From Methanococcoides sp. LMO-2 (GTDB lineage Archaea > Halobacteriota > Methanosarcinia > Methanosarcinales > Methanosarcinaceae), in assembly GCF_038432375.1 (NCBI RefSeq), contig NZ_JBCAUS010000002.1, forward strand, positions 248,001 through 312,000: a stretch of 64,000 nucleotides of DNA. Reading direction: 5' to 3'. This document shows, in pieces, positions 1 to 8,450 of the stretch. Under the pieces are notes generated by a model that was not told the DNA's origin, did no database searches, and saw only the letters and a program-made list of their open reading frames with translations. Numbering within the stretch: position 1 is the first letter of the stretch; the number at the start of each line of letters is the position of its first letter. A program made the translations under genes and the position numbers.

Positions 1-393
1 ATCCAGTATCTCAGTTCCACCGGCCACTTCTTCGAGCAGTCATGGACCAAGATCATGGACACAGATAAGGATGCAATAAATCTTGTTCATGAAGATACGG
101 CTCACCATGTGATCCTTGATGATGACAGCTGGAGAGGCATGAAGAAATGCTGTCCTATCGTTTCCGGTGGACTGAATCCTGTAAGACTCAAGCCATTCAT
201 CGATGTCATGGGCAATGTTGATTTCATCACAACCATGGGCTCAGGTGTCCATGCACATCCTGAAGGGACACAGTCAGGAGCAAAAGCACTTGTTCAGGCA
301 TGTGATGCTTACCTTAAAGGAATTGACATTGCAGAATATGCCAAAGATCACAAGGAACTGGCACAGGCCATTGAGTTCTTCCCGAAGGTCTGA
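1..393 (+). CDS. rbcL: Form III RuBisCO large subunit, C-terminal part
   Basis: The frame is open from the first base, so the gene begins upstream; only the last 130 codons are here. The tail of a RuBisCO barrel is recognisable: an SGG phosphate-binding motif (PIVSGGLNP), then GSGVHAHPEGT and QSGAKALVQACDAY. In archaea the form III enzyme converts ribulose-1,5-bisphosphate and CO2 to two 3-phosphoglycerates in AMP/nucleoside salvage, not in a Calvin cycle. The archaeal form is inferred from the surrounding genome, since the catalytic lysine region lies outside the window. It ends with TGA. Confidence 0.93.
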   Translation: MQYLSSTGHFFEQSWTKIMDTDKDAINLVHEDTAHHVILDDDSWRGMKKCCPIVSGGLNPVRLKPFIDVMGNVDFITTMGSGVHAHPEGTQSGAKALVQACDAYLKGIDIAEYAKDHKELAQAIEFFPKV

Positions 394-440
394 GGTCGCT
401 GCAGAGTTTCGTTGAGAGGACAGAATAATACTATACAGGG

Positions 441-489
441 CTGGTCAGATCGATAATTATTCGGACCAGTTTCTGTAGCTACTCTTTTT
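441..489 (+). terminator. Weak hairpin plus T-run after RuBisCO
   Basis: A six-base inverted repeat (CTGGTC 441-446, GACCAG 464-469) is followed by a T-run at about 483-489. It could end the RuBisCO transcript. The stem is short and the loop long, so this is only a candidate. Nothing else is visible between 394 and 638. Confidence 0.3.
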
Positions 490-638
490 TGATATGGATC
501 TAGATTGCCCAAACATTTGAAAAAAGAATCAAAATCTTATTCTCGAGCAGTACAAATGCATCCCCTACCAGGAAGTGATTCGTTCCATTCTGGAATACTT
601 TCTTCATGAAAAACAAAAAAAGGAAGCTTATGTCCCGA

Positions 639-893
639 TTAATCGATGTGCTTTAACCCGCTTCCAAATCGTATGAGTGCAGCAATGGCGATATCTTCAT
701 TGATCTCATCATCTGTAAATCCTGCTTTTCTGGCAAGGTTTTTCTGATTATCTACACATTCATCACAATTGATAGCAACCGCACTTCCCAATGCTATTAA
801 TCTCTTAGTTTTACCTTCCAAATTATTGTCTGCGAATAATCTGTCCTTCAGATCTGAAAATCCGATATTTTGTTCAATGTTTTTCGAACTCAT
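639..893 (-). CDS. Carboxymuconolactone decarboxylase / AhpD-like protein
   Basis: An 84-residue protein of the CMD/AhpD fold, known for thiol-based peroxidase or disulfide-reductase chemistry. The CxxC pair sits at residues 43-46 (NCDECVDNQ) at the start of the second helix, followed by a typical ARKAGF segment. AhpD enzymes usually have a His three residues after the second Cys; here that region reads VDNQ, so the proton relay may differ. The start ATG overlaps the stop of the upstream regulator by four bases, so the two are probably co-translated. Substrate unknown. Confidence 0.85.
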   Translation of the reverse strand: MSSKNIEQNIGFSDLKDRLFADNNLEGKTKRLIALGSAVAINCDECVDNQKNLARKAGFTDDEINEDIAIAALIRFGSGLKHID

Positions 894-1240
894 TTTTTAC
901 CACCTGTTTTTACATTTTCTAAATATGCATCGCCCCGGATGGTTAACTCATATTCTGTTTTATCAGAAGAATCGAGTTTGCTGATATAGAATGCATCCTC
1001 CAGCATATCGAGGTTAAGTTTTGCCTGCATGTCGTTCATATCGAGTTCAATCTTTATCTGATCAAGACTTTTTGATCCATCCGCTAAAAACTCCATTATC
1101 ATCCTGCGTTTGGGGTTTTGAAGTGTTTTCAAACCAATTGCATGGTCTTCTGAAGGATTTCGCTCTTTTCCACTTTCATTCATCTTTTGTATCAATTTCT
1201 GTTTTTTTCTGGCAATTTCATCTAGATCCATATTAACCAT
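890..1240 (-). CDS. ArsR-like winged-helix transcriptional regulator
   Basis: A 116-residue cytoplasmic protein. A charged N-terminal helix (about 1-30) precedes a winged-helix domain (about 35-105) with the pattern LQNPKRRMIMEFL followed by a recognition-helix region and a wing (KTEYELTIRGDAYL), as in archaeal ArsR/PadR-like regulators. It has no clear metal-binding cysteines. Directly upstream of, and overlapping, the CMD-like gene by four bases, it probably regulates that pair. Its ligand is unknown. Confidence 0.75.
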   Translation of the reverse strand: MVNMDLDEIARKKQKLIQKMNESGKERNPSEDHAIGLKTLQNPKRRMIMEFLADGSKSLDQIKIELDMNDMQAKLNLDMLEDAFYISKLDSSDKTEYELTIRGDAYLENVKTGGKK

Positions 1241-1339
1241 TTATCATGAATAATCCTTATATTTAATATATTTTCTGGTGTCACTTAATTTTTGCTAATA
1301 GATTTAAAATTTAAACTTTAAAAAAAGGGAGGTATGATC

Positions 1340-2569
1340 TTACTCATACCTCAAAGCATCCACTGGTTTCATTTTTGATGCGTTGTATGCAGGTACTACT
1401 CCTGATACAATTCCTACAAAAATGGCGATGGAGATCCCTATTAATACCAGTTCAGGGGACAGTGTAGATCCCATCGAGGAACGCATTATTGTAAGTCCGA
1501 GGTTAGGCAGTAGGGATGTCAAAACAAGGCTTAGGAGAATGCCGAGAATACCTCCTACAAGTCCCACCATGGCAGAGTTGAAAAGGAATATCATCATGAT
1601 GTCCCTGTTCTTTGCTCCTATGGCTTTCATGGTTCCTATGTCCTTTGTCCTTTCCATTACGGATGTGAACATTGTGTTTGCAATTCCTACAGATCCAACT
1701 ACAAGTGAGACACCAGCTATAGCTGCAAGGAAGAGACTCATTGAATCCATCATCTCAGTTGCACTTTCTAATTGGGATTGTGGGTCTGAAACACTGAAAT
1801 CCCTGTCATTTTCTGTAACATGTCTTGAGATCATTAGCTTTTCTTCTATATCCTCTATCACAGCATCAACGTTGTCGATATCATCAACTTTTACAATGAT
1901 AGAATCAAAAATATCATCTTCAGCATCTTCGATTATCTCAACTGCTGCATCTATAGGCATGATGATTCCATTATCATTGTCTCCTTCTTCCAGTATACCT
2001 ACTACCCTTACGGATTTTCCATTGATACTAATTACCTGGTTGAGACTTATGGGTTGGTCGAACATTTCATTGGCAATCTTGTCTCCTATGACAGCAACAT
2101 AGTTGTCTGAAGCCTCAAGTAGCCTTCCGGAGGCAGCAGTATATGATGTTGTGTACTGCCAAACCTGTGAATCAACGCCAGTAATGGAAAGACTTGCCGA
2201 CTCCCCCAGATAGTATACATCTTCTTTGCCTAATATCTGTCCATACAGATAATCGACATTCCCAACCAGCTTGAGTGCCATCACATCCTTGTCTGTCAAT
2301 TCGGCATCATCTGCTGAAGAGGAAGAATCCCCTCCCGGTCTCATTCCCATTGCTGATGAAGCTTTAGTATATCCGGGAGTTATGGTAAGGGATGTCATGT
2401 CCATGTCCGCAAACCTGCTATCCATATCTGCTTCCATGCTATCACTAAGCGCCATGATAGTGACAACAGACCCTACTCCTATCACAATACCAATAATTGT
2501 GAGCCAGCTTCTGATCTTGCTGTGAAAAAGGATATTGGCAGCAAGCTTAAGATATGTCTTGTACCTCAT
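1340..2569 (-). CDS. ABC transporter permease, MacB/FtsX family
   Basis: A 409-residue inner-membrane permease. It has one N-terminal membrane segment (about 20-42), a large extracytoplasmic MacB-type core domain, then three C-terminal membrane segments typical of FtsX (around 270-290, 325-350 and 370-390) and the usual NASKMKPVDALRYE ending. A GTG/ATG-type extension up to 2620 is possible in frame, but ATG at 2569 is preceded by AAGGA-type bases (GAAGGAAAAGGACG) and gives the normal family N-terminus. The start lies 23 bases inside the end of the upstream COG1361 gene. With the ATPase and the secreted protein it should form an efflux or lipoprotein-release type exporter; substrate unknown. 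Confidence 0.9.
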   Translation of the reverse strand: MRYKTYLKLAANILFHSKIRSWLTIIGIVIGVGSVVTIMALSDSMEADMDSRFADMDMTSLTITPGYTKASSAMGMRPGGDSSSSADDAELTDKDVMALKLVGNVDYLYGQILGKEDVYYLGESASLSITGVDSQVWQYTTSYTAASGRLLEASDNYVAVIGDKIANEMFDQPISLNQVISINGKSVRVVGILEEGDNDNGIIMPIDAAVEIIEDAEDDIFDSIIVKVDDIDNVDAVIEDIEEKLMISRHVTENDRDFSVSDPQSQLESATEMMDSMSLFLAAIAGVSLVVGSVGIANTMFTSVMERTKDIGTMKAIGAKNRDIMMIFLFNSAMVGLVGGILGILLSLVLTSLLPNLGLTIMRSSMGSTLSPELVLIGISIAIFVGIVSGVVPAYNASKMKPVDALRYE

Positions 2570-3878
2570 CGTCCTTTTCCTTCGAAGTTTTTGTTTTCTT
2601 GTAATAGAATGCTCCACCAACTACGACTCCAATTACCAATAGATATGTCAGGTAAGTGCTTATGGAAGAACTATTATTTCTTGCACCAGGTCCGGCTGTG
2701 GTCATATCTCCTGTAGTGGATGTAAGTTCAATAGGAACGGTCTTTTCAACTGAAACCCTTTGTCCGGTCGAATCCGTATATTCTATCAGTACCTCGAGTC
2801 CGTTCTGGGATTGCTGTGATTGGCGCAGTGCTGCTATTTCTTCAGGATCCATTTCATCAATGTTCATGGATGATCTGTCAGTACTTTCTGAATTTGAAGC
2901 AAGATTATTATTGGTAACAGTAAATGAAGTGATGGTGTAATCACCCGTATCAAGATTACCTACTATGGTTGCAGAGCTACCGGTAGTTCTGTAGTTATCT
3001 TGTTCAGGAATAGATACTTTTACAGAATATGCTTCATTGTTACCGATATTAGCTACTGATAGAGAAACTTCTCCTTCACTTCCTTCAGAGAAAGTGACAT
3101 CGAAATCGGTACCTCCGCCAATGAAGAGACCTGCTTTGGTATTGATCTCATTCACATTTGAATCATAGTCTTCAAATTCCAGATTAATGTCCAGTTGGTA
3201 AAGCCCGGGGTCTGCATTCACATCGGCGATAACTGAATATGTGACTGTGGCCGATTCTCCGGCTCCAAGGTATGATATGAATTTTGTATTGTCTGAATAT
3301 ACCGGAAGGATCTCTCCGTTGGGTTCATCCCATGAGATAGCCATGTTTTTAAGAGGGGAATTTCCTGTGTTTGTTACTGTAAATTCCAGAGTTTCTTCAA
3401 CTGCACGATCGATAACTGCTTCGTTAATTAGTACCTGGGCGTATTCCTTTCCACGTACTTCAACATCGACTGTTGTAGTTTTAGTTGCACTGTCTCCCTC
3501 ATTAACACATATGTCAAGCTCATAGAGTCCTTCTGCTGCATTGGGATCAACATTTAGTGTGAACCTTAGGATCGCTGCATCTTCTTCGTCCTGACGTGCA
3601 TCGAGGAATGAAATTGTTTTGTTCAACGATTCGCCGGATACTTCTGAAAATGGATATTCAGGTTCGATTTCCACCTTCACATCGGCAAGATCTTCATTTC
3701 CAATGTTCTGTACACTGACTGTCAGTTCAACGGTCTCACCTGGCCTTGCAGGGTTCGGGCTCTGGCTCATTATGTCCACACTGACACCAGGGGCACTCGT
3801 ATAAGTTGCTGCAGAAGCAGTTGCAATCGGTGATACCAATAGCATTAGTAATATCAAAAAGGACTTTATATTTTTCAT
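2547..3878 (-). CDS. COG1361/NEW3-type secreted protein with C-terminal membrane anchor
   Basis: A 443-residue surface protein. It has a signal peptide (about 1-23, ending TASA), three or four Ig-like repeats of the CARDB/NEW3/COG1361 kind (motifs such as GETVELTVSVQNIGNEDL and EFTVTNTGNSPL), and a C-terminal membrane segment (about 412-430) followed by a basic tail. It lies between the ATPase gene (four-base overlap) and the permease gene (23-base overlap). In many archaeal genomes such COG1361 proteins accompany MacB-like permeases, and they are thought to act as the extracellular substrate-contact part. That role is inferred. Confidence 0.88.
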   Translation of the reverse strand: MKNIKSFLILLMLLVSPIATASAATYTSAPGVSVDIMSQSPNPARPGETVELTVSVQNIGNEDLADVKVEIEPEYPFSEVSGESLNKTISFLDARQDEEDAAILRFTLNVDPNAAEGLYELDICVNEGDSATKTTTVDVEVRGKEYAQVLINEAVIDRAVEETLEFTVTNTGNSPLKNMAISWDEPNGEILPVYSDNTKFISYLGAGESATVTYSVIADVNADPGLYQLDINLEFEDYDSNVNEINTKAGLFIGGGTDFDVTFSEGSEGEVSLSVANIGNNEAYSVKVSIPEQDNYRTTGSSATIVGNLDTGDYTITSFTVTNNNLASNSESTDRSSMNIDEMDPEEIAALRQSQQSQNGLEVLIEYTDSTGQRVSVEKTVPIELTSTTGDMTTAGPGARNNSSSISTYLTYLLVIGVVVGGAFYYKKTKTSKEKDDEVQDIS

Positions 3879-4588
3879 GTCAACCTTTTCTCCTTAAGTT
3901 CTATTTTTTCGATCATCCCATCTTTAATGTGTATGATTTTTTCAGCATATTTTATGAGTTCAGTATCGTGGGTAACAATGATTATCGTCTTGTTCTGTTC
4001 TTCATGTAATTCGTTCAAAAATTCCAGAATATAGTCTCCGGTCTTGCTGTCCAGGGCTCCGGTAGGTTCGTCTGCCAGAAGTATTTCCGGATCGACTGAG
4101 AGGGATCTGGCAATAGCAACTCTCTGCCTTTGTCCTCCTGAGAGCTGGGAAGGCGAGTGTTGCATTTTGTCTCCAAGTCCCACTATCTTCAGCAGTTCTC
4201 TGGCCCGTTTCTCTGCCACATTTGCGTCCTCTTCCTGGAATTCCAGTGGTAGCATAACATTTTCCAGGGAATTGAGTGTAGGGATCAGGTTAAACTGTTG
4301 AAAAATGAATCCAATTGTCCTTCCCCTGATCTGTGCCAGCTCGGATTCTTCAAGGTGGGAAATATTCTTCCCATTCAGGCTGACACTTCCTTTTGTAGGG
4401 GTATCCAGACAACCTATCTGGTTCATCAGTGTACTTTTACCACTTCCACTTGGTCCGAGTATAACTACAAACTCGCCTTTCTTGATGTGCAGGTCAACTC
4501 CTTTTAATGCTGCAAACTCAATTTCACCCATCTGGTAGATCTTCCAGACATCCTTCAGGTCTATGAGGGGTACTTCATTTTCATTCAT
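3875..4588 (-). CDS. ABC transporter ATP-binding protein (MacB/LolD type)
   Basis: A 237-residue cytoplasmic ATPase with every core motif: Walker A GPSGSGKS (45-52), Q-loop FQQFN (about 96-100), signature LSGGQRQRV (149-157), Walker B ILLADE (169-174) and switch His (about 207). Sequence and length match the LolD/MacB class that powers MacB-type permeases. First gene of the three-gene operon running to 1340; its stop overlaps the start of the COG1361 gene. A long inverted repeat lies in the leader about 70-165 bases upstream. Confidence 0.95.
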   Translation of the reverse strand: MNENEVPLIDLKDVWKIYQMGEIEFAALKGVDLHIKKGEFVVILGPSGSGKSTLMNQIGCLDTPTKGSVSLNGKNISHLEESELAQIRGRTIGFIFQQFNLIPTLNSLENVMLPLEFQEEDANVAEKRARELLKIVGLGDKMQHSPSQLSGGQRQRVAIARSLSVDPEILLADEPTGALDSKTGDYILEFLNELHEEQNKTIIIVTHDTELIKYAEKIIHIKDGMIEKIELKEKRLT

Positions 4589-4658
4589 CTTTGCTGAAAC
4601 CTCACGAAATCAATTGTCTGATTTTTTTTGTTCTGATTGTAGTCTGCTTTTTCACGTT

Positions 4659-4751
4659 CTCCCTCTCAAGGTGGCTTTGAATGAGTTATGTGGGGTCCAT
4701 CATCTCACCAATACGTTTTTAGGTGGTAGTTGCTGCCACCTTGAGAGGGAG
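4659..4751. promoter_or_regulatory. Perfect 17-bp inverted repeat in the leader of the ABC operon
   Basis: CTCCCTCTCAAGGTGGC (4659-4675) is matched exactly by its reverse complement at 4735-4751, with a 59-base interval. In the sense of the minus-strand operon starting at 4588, it would form a 17-bp stem closing a 59-nt loop in the 5' leader. Protein-binding operator, riboswitch-like leader or small mobile remnant are all possible. The rest of the gap (4752-5114) is A+T-rich, with no gene visible. Confidence 0.6.
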
Positions 4752-5114
4752 GCGTGGTAGCAATCCAGCAATTGATTATTTTGAATATAAACATACTTAA
4801 TTTTTGAAGAAGAAATCTAAGTGTAAAGTCAAAATGAAGCTTTTTAATACTTAATTAATCTTAAAAATGCATTATAGTATGCACAAATCAAAATTTAAGG
4901 TTAAATAATTGGTAATTTATAATTATTTCCAATTACAGCATTTTTATTTTTGCTGATAACACACAAAAATGATCATTAAAAAAAGGTCTGACCTTGTAGG
5001 ATTCGCTGGAATAAGCCGGTAGAATTCAAATCATATATTCGAGATCAATGAAATTAGAACGTCAGGAATGAACAAAAAAAGGTTAAGTTGTAAATCAGGA
5101 ATAAGTTTCCTATC

Positions 5115-5879
5115 TTATTTTCGATCTTTTAGTATGATAACGTTGCCACGTCCCTTCCTGAACTTCTCAACATAACCCTTTGCTTCAAGTTCCGACAACA
5201 TAAGGCTTACTTTTCCTTCAGAGTATCTGATCCTGCTTCGAAGGTCCTTTTGAGTTATCCTTCCACCGTTCGCTACTATTATATCGAGTACTTCCTGAAG
5301 GTCAGATGGGAACTCTTCGTTATCTTCTTCCGGCTCAGCAACTACTTCAGGTTGATATGTGACGTGATCTGTTCCTTTTTTCTTGTGTACAAAGGAATAT
5401 CCACCGATTGCTATCAATGCGAGCATTATAGCTGCAATTGAATATATGCCGATAGATGACTGATTTTTCTTTTCGGAAGCCACTGAGCTTTCTTCAATCG
5501 GAGCAATTTCAGCAAGGTCTTCTTCAGTTATCAACCCTTCAGAGTATGCAGGGTAAAGCAGGAGATCGATGACATAGTTGCCAGCATCTGTGATGACAAT
5601 ATCCTCTTCTGCGAAGTAGATGAGAGTGTCATTATCGGAATATTTAGCTGTGATAGTGTAGCTGCCGGAATTAAGGTCAAAAGAATATGTTCCGTATTTT
5701 GCTACAACGGATTGTGATGGTGTTGAATTTACTGCAATTATAGTATTTTCCAGAGGTTCAAATGTGTTCCATTCATATGTTGCTCCATGGACGGTGGCTG
5801 AGCTGTTTGCAACTGCCATTGCCGTTGGCAGCATGCTGAGCAGAATAAAAAGGAACAATATTGAATATCTGGTTTTCAT
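5115..5879 (-). CDS. Membrane-anchored winged-helix protein with extracellular domain
   Basis: A 254-residue protein: signal sequence (about 1-22); an extracytoplasmic beta-rich domain resembling carboxypeptidase regulatory-like folds (NTIIAVNSTPSQ, SYTITAKYSDNDT); one membrane segment (about 144-163); an acidic linker; and a cytoplasmic C-terminal winged helix (about 190-250, with GGRITQKDLRSRIRYSEGKVS). This archaeal architecture suggests a one-component sensor that binds DNA from the membrane. Start of the downstream partner of the lipoprotein gene (17-base gap), same strand. Ligand and targets unknown. Confidence 0.8.
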   Translation of the reverse strand: MKTRYSILFLFILLSMLPTAMAVANSSATVHGATYEWNTFEPLENTIIAVNSTPSQSVVAKYGTYSFDLNSGSYTITAKYSDNDTLIYFAEEDIVITDAGNYVIDLLLYPAYSEGLITEEDLAEIAPIEESSVASEKKNQSSIGIYSIAAIMLALIAIGGYSFVHKKKGTDHVTYQPEVVAEPEEDNEEFPSDLQEVLDIIVANGGRITQKDLRSRIRYSEGKVSLMLSELEAKGYVEKFRKGRGNVIILKDRK

Positions 5880-5896
5880 GTTAACAGCCGTTGCAA

Positions 5897-6817
5897 TTAT
5901 ATTCTATTTAATGTGGTCATCCATTGACCTTGCTCAGTTTGTCCGTCCGTCGTGCTAACGTTGTAGGTTCCGTTTCCGGACATCATAACATTTCCCTGAC
6001 CTGATGAAGTAAATGATATGTTGCTTCCTTTTATCATAACCATCAGACCGGAACCTGTTATGTCAGCAGATCCATTAAATCTTTTATACAGGGACACATT
6101 TTGCCCTTCGTGAAGAATATTTGAAATTTCATGATCGGCATTGATATCCAGTTTCATCTTATCATTGAGATTGGATATAGCTACAATTCCATTTTCGGTA
6201 TATAGGTTAATAGTAAGATCGCCAGTAAGGATTGCTGTACCGTTTCCATTGGCAGAAATGGTATCTGTCAGGTCTAGCTTTACAGAGCCAGGGTTTATGA
6301 TCTTCAGCTCCTCAAATATATTTTTCAGGATCCCGTTTGCTTCATCTAAGTCCTGCAAAGATTGTGTAAGGTAATAGCGTTTGTTGATCTGAGTTACCGG
6401 CTTTGTCTCATATGCCAGTTTTTGGTTCTCTCTTGCTCTTTCTATAGCCTGCTCATAGTCTTCAAAAAGGGATCTGAGCTTTTCAACGTCTTTGCCTCTT
6501 GTTTCCAGCTCATTTATTCCTGCTTCAATTTGAAGAGCTGTGGTCTCTGATCTTGTGATCATGTCTTCTATGAATTTTTCAGGATCCTTTCTAAGGGGTG
6601 GCATCTCGTCTTTGGGGGGCAAGGTACCATTTTCAGGGTGGAATTCAAACTTATCATTATAGGCCAGGAATTTCAGAGGCGAATCCTTAAGATTATTCCA
6701 GAGAACAATGTTCTTTTCCTGATGGTCCATAGTTTTCTGATCGACACATCCTGATGCAAATAGTGAGAGTATAAAGAGTGCAATTACTGCTAAATATGCT
6801 GCTTTTTTCATATTCAT
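5897..6817 (-). CDS. Secreted lipoprotein with helical N-half and beta-rich C-half
   Basis: A 306-residue protein with a lipobox (LFASGC, Cys24). Residues about 75-175 are charged and probably alpha-helical; the C-terminal half (about 180-306) is Gly/Asn/Thr-rich and looks beta-helical or beta-sandwich (GNGTAILTGDLTINL). The start at 6817 has a good site (AAGGAG, five bases upstream). It is probably co-transcribed with the membrane HTH gene downstream, so it may be the extracellular partner or target of that sensor. No family recognised. Confidence 0.7.
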   Translation of the reverse strand: MNMKKAAYLAVIALFILSLFASGCVDQKTMDHQEKNIVLWNNLKDSPLKFLAYNDKFEFHPENGTLPPKDEMPPLRKDPEKFIEDMITRSETTALQIEAGINELETRGKDVEKLRSLFEDYEQAIERARENQKLAYETKPVTQINKRYYLTQSLQDLDEANGILKNIFEELKIINPGSVKLDLTDTISANGNGTAILTGDLTINLYTENGIVAISNLNDKMKLDINADHEISNILHEGQNVSLYKRFNGSADITGSGLMVMIKGSNISFTSSGQGNVMMSGNGTYNVSTTDGQTEQGQWMTTLNRI

Positions 6818-7368
6818 TGAATCTCCTTATGCTGGATGTTTTGTCGATAACTTGGGAATACAATGAATTCTTACAACAGATATATTATTATTGATAAGAC
6901 AACGGGTTTTGTATCACTTGTTATCAGCTACCTGTTGTTGACGTAAATATATATGCATACTTTACATGGGGTATATAATACGACTTTATAATGCTTTATT
7001 ATTGGTTTGAAATCAAAATTAATAGTATTTTTCTTTTGAAAATCACATTAATTGCAAAATTTAGTCTTATTTTTAATATTAGCAGCATTTATTCTTTTTA
7101 TTAAAGAATTTTTGCTGATCTAACCATCACTAATTCTCTCTTCAAGTTGGATCATAATTGAGTGTATATTCTTTAAACGTTAATTATACTCTAATGCTAT
7201 TTATTTCAATATATTAGTCACATTTAAGCAATAAAAAGACTTAAAATGCTTCATTTTCTCTTTAGGCTTTTATGATGTATTAAATAAATAAAGTATGCTT
7301 ATATTCAACCCAAATAATGTCGCAATTGTAAGCGATCAGTAATATACTGGTGCTTAAGGAGCGATAGT
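6818..7368. other. A+T-rich divergent intergenic region
   Basis: There is no ORF, RNA gene or strong repeat in these 550 bases. They must hold divergent promoters: a TATATAT tract near 6945-6955 could serve the minus-strand lipoprotein gene, and AAGGAG at 7356-7361 is the ribosome site of the plus-strand gene at 7369. Confidence 0.5.
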
Positions 7369-8130
7369 ATGACAAAAAAAATACTGAAATTGTTTTCCTG
7401 TCTTGCGGTCATATTGATGGTGGCATGCATTCTGCCATCTGGTGCATTTGCTGCAGAAGATGGCCAGCTTGACAAAGGAGACATGAAGTTTGGAAAGATG
7501 AACCGATTTGCAGATTCCGGAATAGACCGCCCTGATATCAGAGAGAAGTTCCAGAACGGGATGCTTGAATTCGAGACCGATGAAGAGAAGTTTGATTTCC
7601 TTCAGGAGAAAATGTCTGAATTAATCGATGAACAGATTAAAAGGTTCGAATCAATAGATCTTGATGAGATCGACAATAAGCACATCACTGCTGAGCTTAT
7701 CGAGGAACGTCTTGAAGCTCTCAATAGTGCAAAGACAGACCTTGAAGCTGCAGAATCTCTAGAAGACCTTGGGGAAATAAGGGAATCAATTGCTCCAGTG
7801 AAACCTCATGATGGACCTGGGCACAGAAACAGGGGAATGATGGAGGAAATGCCTGAATTCGAAACCGAAGAAGAGAAGTTCGATTACCTTCAGGAGAAAA
7901 TGTCTGAATTAATCGATAAACAGATTGAGGCTCTTGAATCTGTAGATCTCGATGAGATCGACAATGAAAGAATAACTGCTGAGAACATCGCGGAACGCCT
8001 CGACGATCTCGAGCAGGCACAGGAAGCTCTTGCAGATGCAACATCTCTTGAGGATCTTGAGGAAATAAGAAAAGATCTTAAAGAAATGAGGAGACCACAT
8101 CCTCTTATGGAACTTCAGGAGGACGAGTAA
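7369..8130 (+). CDS. Secreted protein with two helical repeats (cassette copy 1)
   Basis: A 253-residue protein with a signal peptide (about 1-29, ending AFAA) and two copies of a module of about 77 residues starting at about 63 and 161. Each begins EFET(D/E)EEKFD(F/Y)LQEKMSELID, continues LDEIDN and ends in an ESLEDL/TSLEDL-type helix. The modules are acidic and likely coiled-coil or helical-bundle. AAGGAG precedes the ATG by seven bases. A shorter paralog lies at 8451, each followed by a small membrane ORF. Function unknown; an extracellular binding or chaperone-like role is only a guess. Confidence 0.85.
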   Translation: MTKKILKLFSCLAVILMVACILPSGAFAAEDGQLDKGDMKFGKMNRFADSGIDRPDIREKFQNGMLEFETDEEKFDFLQEKMSELIDEQIKRFESIDLDEIDNKHITAELIEERLEALNSAKTDLEAAESLEDLGEIRESIAPVKPHDGPGHRNRGMMEEMPEFETEEEKFDYLQEKMSELIDKQIEALESVDLDEIDNERITAENIAERLDDLEQAQEALADATSLEDLEEIRKDLKEMRRPHPLMELQEDE

Positions 8131-8146
8131 TAGCTGAAAAGTTGAA

Positions 8147-8175
8147 AAAGGGGAATTAATCCCCTTTCTTTTTTC
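8147..8175 (+). terminator. Hairpin plus T-run after cassette copy 1
   Basis: AAAGGGG (8147-8153) and CCCCTTT (8161-8167) pair around a seven-base loop and are followed by a T-rich run, just downstream of the stop at 8130. Confidence 0.65.
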
Positions 8176-8242
8176 AGCAAAATCAATTGTATGATAATCA
8201 ATTAAGTTTTGATGACCAAATTATTTCCATGGATGCAGAGTC

Positions 8243-8410
8243 ATGATACTGACAGTTGAAGAAGTCATATTTATGGCTATAGGATTCCTGTTTTTTGTTG
8301 CTATTGTGCTTGTTATAGTTATCACTTGCAAGGAAAACGCTTAAAGCAGGACGTATCCGGTTTGAATTCATGATAGTTTTGTAGATGATTCTGGGAGATT
8401 ATGGCTATTC
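8243..8410 (+). pseudogene. Decayed copy of the small membrane protein gene
   Basis: ATG at 8243 opens a 33-codon frame ending at 8344 that encodes one membrane segment (EEVIFMAIGFLFFVAIVLVIVI). Immediately after, in another frame, LKAGRIRFEFM can be read; this matches LEKGRIRAEAM in the intact 60-residue paralog at 9126. A frameshift with a small deletion around 8335-8345 explains both. The shifted frame then meets a TAG near 8384. The open 33-residue peptide could still be made as a single-pass microprotein. Confidence 0.65.
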
Positions 8411-8450
8411 AGGCAATCAGTGATCTAATGATGATTAAGGAGTTGATACT

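Noticed and set aside
1383-2102. Long open frame opposite the ABC permease gene
   Set aside because: Antisense shadow of a well supported gene; the protein is a low-complexity Ser/Ile/Met/Pro mix with no domain.
4589-5114. A gene in the gap upstream of the ABC operon
   Set aside because: No open frame of useful length on either strand; only the inverted repeat and A+T-rich sequence.
8243-8410. TAG near 8384 in the shifted frame as another pyrrolysine codon
   Set aside because: It lies beyond a frameshift in a decayed gene copy, so it carries no weight.
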